Below are positions 3,564 to 6,060 of a DNA stretch of 6,060 nucleotides, piece after piece. Origin of the DNA: an uncultured Hymenobacter sp. (lineage in GTDB: Bacteria; Bacteroidota; Bacteroidia; Cytophagales; Hymenobacteraceae); assembly GCA_937871705.1 (NCBI GenBank), contig CALMOO010000749.1:1-6060 (forward strand). The letters run 5' to 3'. The stretch's first letter is position 1, and the number at the start of each line of letters is the position of its first letter. The translations under genes were made by a program, and so were the position numbers. The notes beneath the pieces are model-generated. The model was not told the DNA's origin. It was given only the letters and a program-made list of their open reading frames with translations, and searched no databases.

Positions 3564-5900
3564 ATGAAACTTATGAGCGGTTATACTCCGCGTTTAGTGC
3601 TATTTTTACTTGGTAATCTACCCTGGCTGGTCAGCGCCCAAAGTGGCGCGACTGTGCGCGGGGAAATACACGAAGCCGGCGGCACGACCGGCGCGCTGCC
3701 CGGAGCGGTGGTGCGCTGGCTACTACCAAGCGGCGCTACGGGCCCCACTACCACGGCCGATGCCGCAGGGGTTTTTCGGCTGCCTTTTCCGGCGCAAGCC
3801 AGCCACAAACTCGTTATTAGCGCCGTGGGCTTTCGGGCCGATACGGTGCTGGTGCCCACCGGCCCTACCCCCTACCTGCGGGTAAGCCTGCAAGCCGGGG
3901 CTGCGCTGGGCGAAGTAGCCGTGACGGTACGGGCCCCCGCCTACTCGGCTAGCGCTGTGGGCAGCATGCAAACTATCAGCGCCCGCGACCTAACCAAATC
4001 GGCCTGCTGCAACCTGGCCGAAAGCTTTGAAACCAACGCCGCCGTGGAAGTGACTACCGCCGACGCGGTGAGCGGCGCCAAGCAGATTCAGCTACTCGGC
4101 CTAGACGGGTCGTACTCGCTGCTAACGGTTGATAACCAGCCGGCTTTGCGCGGGCTGGCGGCTCCGTACCGGCTCGGCTACCTGGCCGGACCTTGGATTG
4201 AGAGCATCGACATTATCAAGGGTACGGGCTCGGTGGTGAATGGCTACGAGGGCATTTCGGGGCAGGTGAACGTGCAGCTGAAGGAGCCCGAAAAAACCGA
4301 CCAACTGCTGCTAAATGCCTACGCCAACGACTTGGGCAAGTTTGACTTGAACGCGGTGGCTTCGCAGCGCTTCAACCCGAAGTGGAGCAATGTACTGCTC
4401 TTACACAACGACCACCTGGGCCAGCGCGTCGACCGCAACCACGACGGCTTTCTGGATTTGCCGCTGGCCACGCAGTTCAACGGCTACGACAAGGTGAAGT
4501 ACAAGTCGGGCACTGGCCTGGTGGCCGAGTTGGGGGTAGGCGCGCTACGCGAAACGCGGCAGGGCGGCCAAGTCGATTTCCGGGAAGACGCCCCCGATGC
4601 CTACCGCCAGCACTACGGCACTACGCTGGCTACCATGCGCTACACGGCCCAGGCGCGCACGTCGTATACCTGGCCAGGGCGGCCGTTCCAGAGCCTGGGC
4701 TTGCTGGTAAATGGCACGAGCCATAACTTCAACTCAATCTACTCTTTTAAGCAGGACAGCGGCCCGCGGGCCTACGATGGCCACCAGAATACCGGCCAGG
4801 CCACGCTGCTTTTCCAGAGCGTTATTCAGAATACTACGCACACTTACCGGGCTGGGCTGAGCTTTCTGTATGACGACTACCGCGAGTCGTTGCGCGATGG
4901 GCGGCGCTACGCGGGCGAAACGCAAGCGGATATCGATGCCCACGAAAACCACCTGCGCACCGAGCGGGTGCCGGGCGCCTTTGCCGAGTATACGTACAAT
5001 AACGCCCACAACCTGACGGCGGTGGTGGGCTTGCGTACTGACTACCACAACCTCTACGGGTGGCAGGTCACGCCGCGCTTCAACCTCAAGTTCGACGCTA
5101 CCCCCACCTCGGCGCTGCGCCTGTCGGCGGGGCGCGGCTTCCGGGTGCCTAACCCGCTGGCCGATAATACCGCCATGCTGGCGAGCGCCCGCGAGTTTTA
5201 CATAGTTCCTAAGCTGCTCCCCGAAACGGCCTGGAACTTGGGTGGCTCGATTACACAGTACTTCCAGCTGCTGGGCCGGCAGGCTACGTTCGTGGCTGAC
5301 TACTACGACACTATCTTCCAGAATCAGCTCGTGGCGGATATGTACACCAGTCCGCAGTACATTATTCTGGACAATCTTACGCCGGGCGCGCGCTCCTTTG
5401 CCCGCAGCCTGCAAGCCGAAGTGCAAGCCGAGCCTGCCCAAGGCCTGCACGTGAAAGCCGCTTACAAGTGGCTCGACGTGCAAAGCACCTACGCCGGCCA
5501 GCTGCTGCCCAAGCCCCTTACCCCCCAAAACCGCGCTTTCCTGAACCTGGGCTACGCCACGGCCTTTGATAAGTGGCGCGCCGACCTTACCGTGCAGTGG
5601 TTTGGGGAGCGCCCGCTGGCTCACTTGCCCGAAGACGGGGTAGGCGGCGGCCACGCGCACGGCACGGGCACCAGCGGCTTGGCTTACGCGCCGCGCTACG
5701 CCTTGCTCAATACCCAGCTTACTCGCGCTTTTAAGCGCCTGGAAGTGTACGTAGGCGTCGAGAACCTCACCAACTTTCGCCAGCCCAACCCCATTCAGGA
5801 GGCCGCTACGCCGTTTGGCGCGGGCTTCGACGCGGCCATGGTATGGGGCCCAGTGTATGGGCGCCTGACGTACGCCGGCCTGCGCTACCGCATCGAATAG
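3564..5900 (+). CDS. TonB-dependent receptor, probable metal (copper?)-related subfamily
   Basis: This is an outer-membrane beta-barrel transporter energised by TonB-ExbBD. The 778-residue product has a signal peptide (cleavage likely after VSA, 23-25), a carboxypeptidase-regulatory-like domain with GALPGAVV...ADAAGVFRL...VISAVGFRADTV (about 30-110), a plug (about 130-245) containing IESIDIIKGTGSVVNGYEG and ISGQVNVQLKEP, and a barrel to the C terminus. The barrel includes NLTNFRQPNP and an aromatic end AGLRYRIE. The plug holds a Cys pair at 148-149 (SACCNLAESFE), followed by NAAVEV and DAVSGAKQIQLLGL, a pattern I recognise from Bacteroidota receptors found beside HYC_CC_PP and heavy-metal-associated domain genes. 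Other possible metal-contact features are DRNHDGFLD (290-298) and a His-containing loop GGGHAHG (694-700). The substrate is inferred, not shown; siderophore or another ligand remains possible. The ATG at 3564 is taken; the next one, at 3573, would only shorten the signal peptide by three residues. It is probably co-transcribed with the upstream Cys-rich gene (98-bp gap). No frame break is seen. Confidence 0.93.
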   Translation: MKLMSGYTPRLVLFLLGNLPWLVSAQSGATVRGEIHEAGGTTGALPGAVVRWLLPSGATGPTTTADAAGVFRLPFPAQASHKLVISAVGFRADTVLVPTGPTPYLRVSLQAGAALGEVAVTVRAPAYSASAVGSMQTISARDLTKSACCNLAESFETNAAVEVTTADAVSGAKQIQLLGLDGSYSLLTVDNQPALRGLAAPYRLGYLAGPWIESIDIIKGTGSVVNGYEGISGQVNVQLKEPEKTDQLLLNAYANDLGKFDLNAVASQRFNPKWSNVLLLHNDHLGQRVDRNHDGFLDLPLATQFNGYDKVKYKSGTGLVAELGVGALRETRQGGQVDFREDAPDAYRQHYGTTLATMRYTAQARTSYTWPGRPFQSLGLLVNGTSHNFNSIYSFKQDSGPRAYDGHQNTGQATLLFQSVIQNTTHTYRAGLSFLYDDYRESLRDGRRYAGETQADIDAHENHLRTERVPGAFAEYTYNNAHNLTAVVGLRTDYHNLYGWQVTPRFNLKFDATPTSALRLSAGRGFRVPNPLADNTAMLASAREFYIVPKLLPETAWNLGGSITQYFQLLGRQATFVADYYDTIFQNQLVADMYTSPQYIILDNLTPGARSFARSLQAEVQAEPAQGLHVKAAYKWLDVQSTYAGQLLPKPLTPQNRAFLNLGYATAFDKWRADLTVQWFGERPLAHLPEDGVGGGHAHGTGTSGLAYAPRYALLNTQLTRAFKRLEVYVGVENLTNFRQPNPIQEAATPFGAGFDAAMVWGPVYGRLTYAGLRYRIE

Positions 5901-5957
5901 GCACGCAGTTTAACCCGTTTTTCGCACTTATTATCTTCTAAACGCTGTTTATTTTTT

Positions 5958-6060
5958 ATGAAAGCTTTTTCGTTTTTTCTGCTCACGCTGCTCAGCGTCG
6001 GCAGCTACACGGCTCCGGCTCAAACGGCGCCTACCCCCCTCGCCAAAGCCCAGGGCACCG
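5958..6060 (+). CDS. Exported protein, N-terminal part (possible heavy-metal-associated domain protein)
   Basis: An ATG 57 bp after the receptor stop opens a frame that runs to the window edge (34 full codons). It begins MKAFSFFLLTLLSVGSYTAP and then AQTAPTPLAKAQGT, a clear Sec signal peptide with cleavage probably at PAQ. The mature domain is outside the window. In related genomes the gene after this receptor type is often a small periplasmic protein with an HMA (CxxC) metal-binding fold, so that is the best guess from context alone. The AT-rich gap (5901-5957) contains TATCTTCT at 5930-5937, only a partial match to the -7 consensus. Co-transcription with the receptor is therefore assumed. 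Presence of a gene is likely; its function is not established. Confidence 0.7.
   Translation, partial: MKAFSFFLLTLLSVGSYTAPAQTAPTPLAKAQGT

Noticed and set aside
3158..3616. 152-codon plus-strand frame spanning the end of the Cys-rich gene and the gap
   Set aside because: It crosses the structured gap and overlaps the receptor start in another frame; composition is Arg/Pro/Ser-rich shadow sequence.
4734..5660. 308-codon open frame on the minus strand inside the TonB receptor gene
   Set aside because: It is fully antisense to a convincing receptor, shows no family motifs, and long antisense frames are expected in GC-rich coding DNA.

Overview
The window comes from a GC-rich member of the Bacteroidota, most likely Hymenobacter or a close Cytophagales relative. 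The evidence is a mraZ-rsmH-FtsL-like order at the head of a division and cell-wall (dcw) cluster, a TonB-dependent receptor with an N-terminal carboxypeptidase-regulatory-like domain, starts without Shine-Dalgarno sequences, and three exact matches to the Bacteroidota -7 promoter element TAnnTTTG. The genus is inferred from protein style and base composition.

Left part, minus strand (1-1574): the start of a dcw operon read leftwards. mraZ (transcriptional regulator) overlaps rsmH (16S rRNA m4C1402 methyltransferase) by one base, and four bases later an FtsL-like division protein begins and runs off the window. Upstream of mraZ lies a textbook operator of three 10-bp MraZ boxes at 1646-1675, just upstream of a -7 element at 1620-1627. 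This predicts autoregulation by MraZ.

Middle (1575-1957): a 383-bp divergent intergenic region. Besides the mraZ promoter and operator it holds two palindromes with the same core (GCAAC-N3-GTTGC flanked by TAC/GTA), one of them a perfect 27-bp palindrome. Its right end holds a promoter for a secreted SGNH/GDSL-type hydrolase (1958-2914, plus strand), whose substrate is unknown.

Right part, plus strand (3007-6060): a probable metal-related envelope module. It has a small exported Cys-rich protein resembling the HYC_CC_PP family, a 778-residue TonB-dependent receptor with a Cys-Cys pair in its plug, and the first 34 codons of another exported protein. In related genomes this set of genes often sits with a heavy-metal-associated (HMA) domain protein, so copper or another transition metal is the most likely theme, but no substrate is shown by the sequence. 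A nested inverted repeat fills the gap before the receptor.

No rRNA, tRNA, CRISPR array, insertion sequence or integrase was seen. The points most worth following up are the paired palindromes in the divergent region, the Cys-rich protein/receptor module, and the structured leader in front of the receptor.
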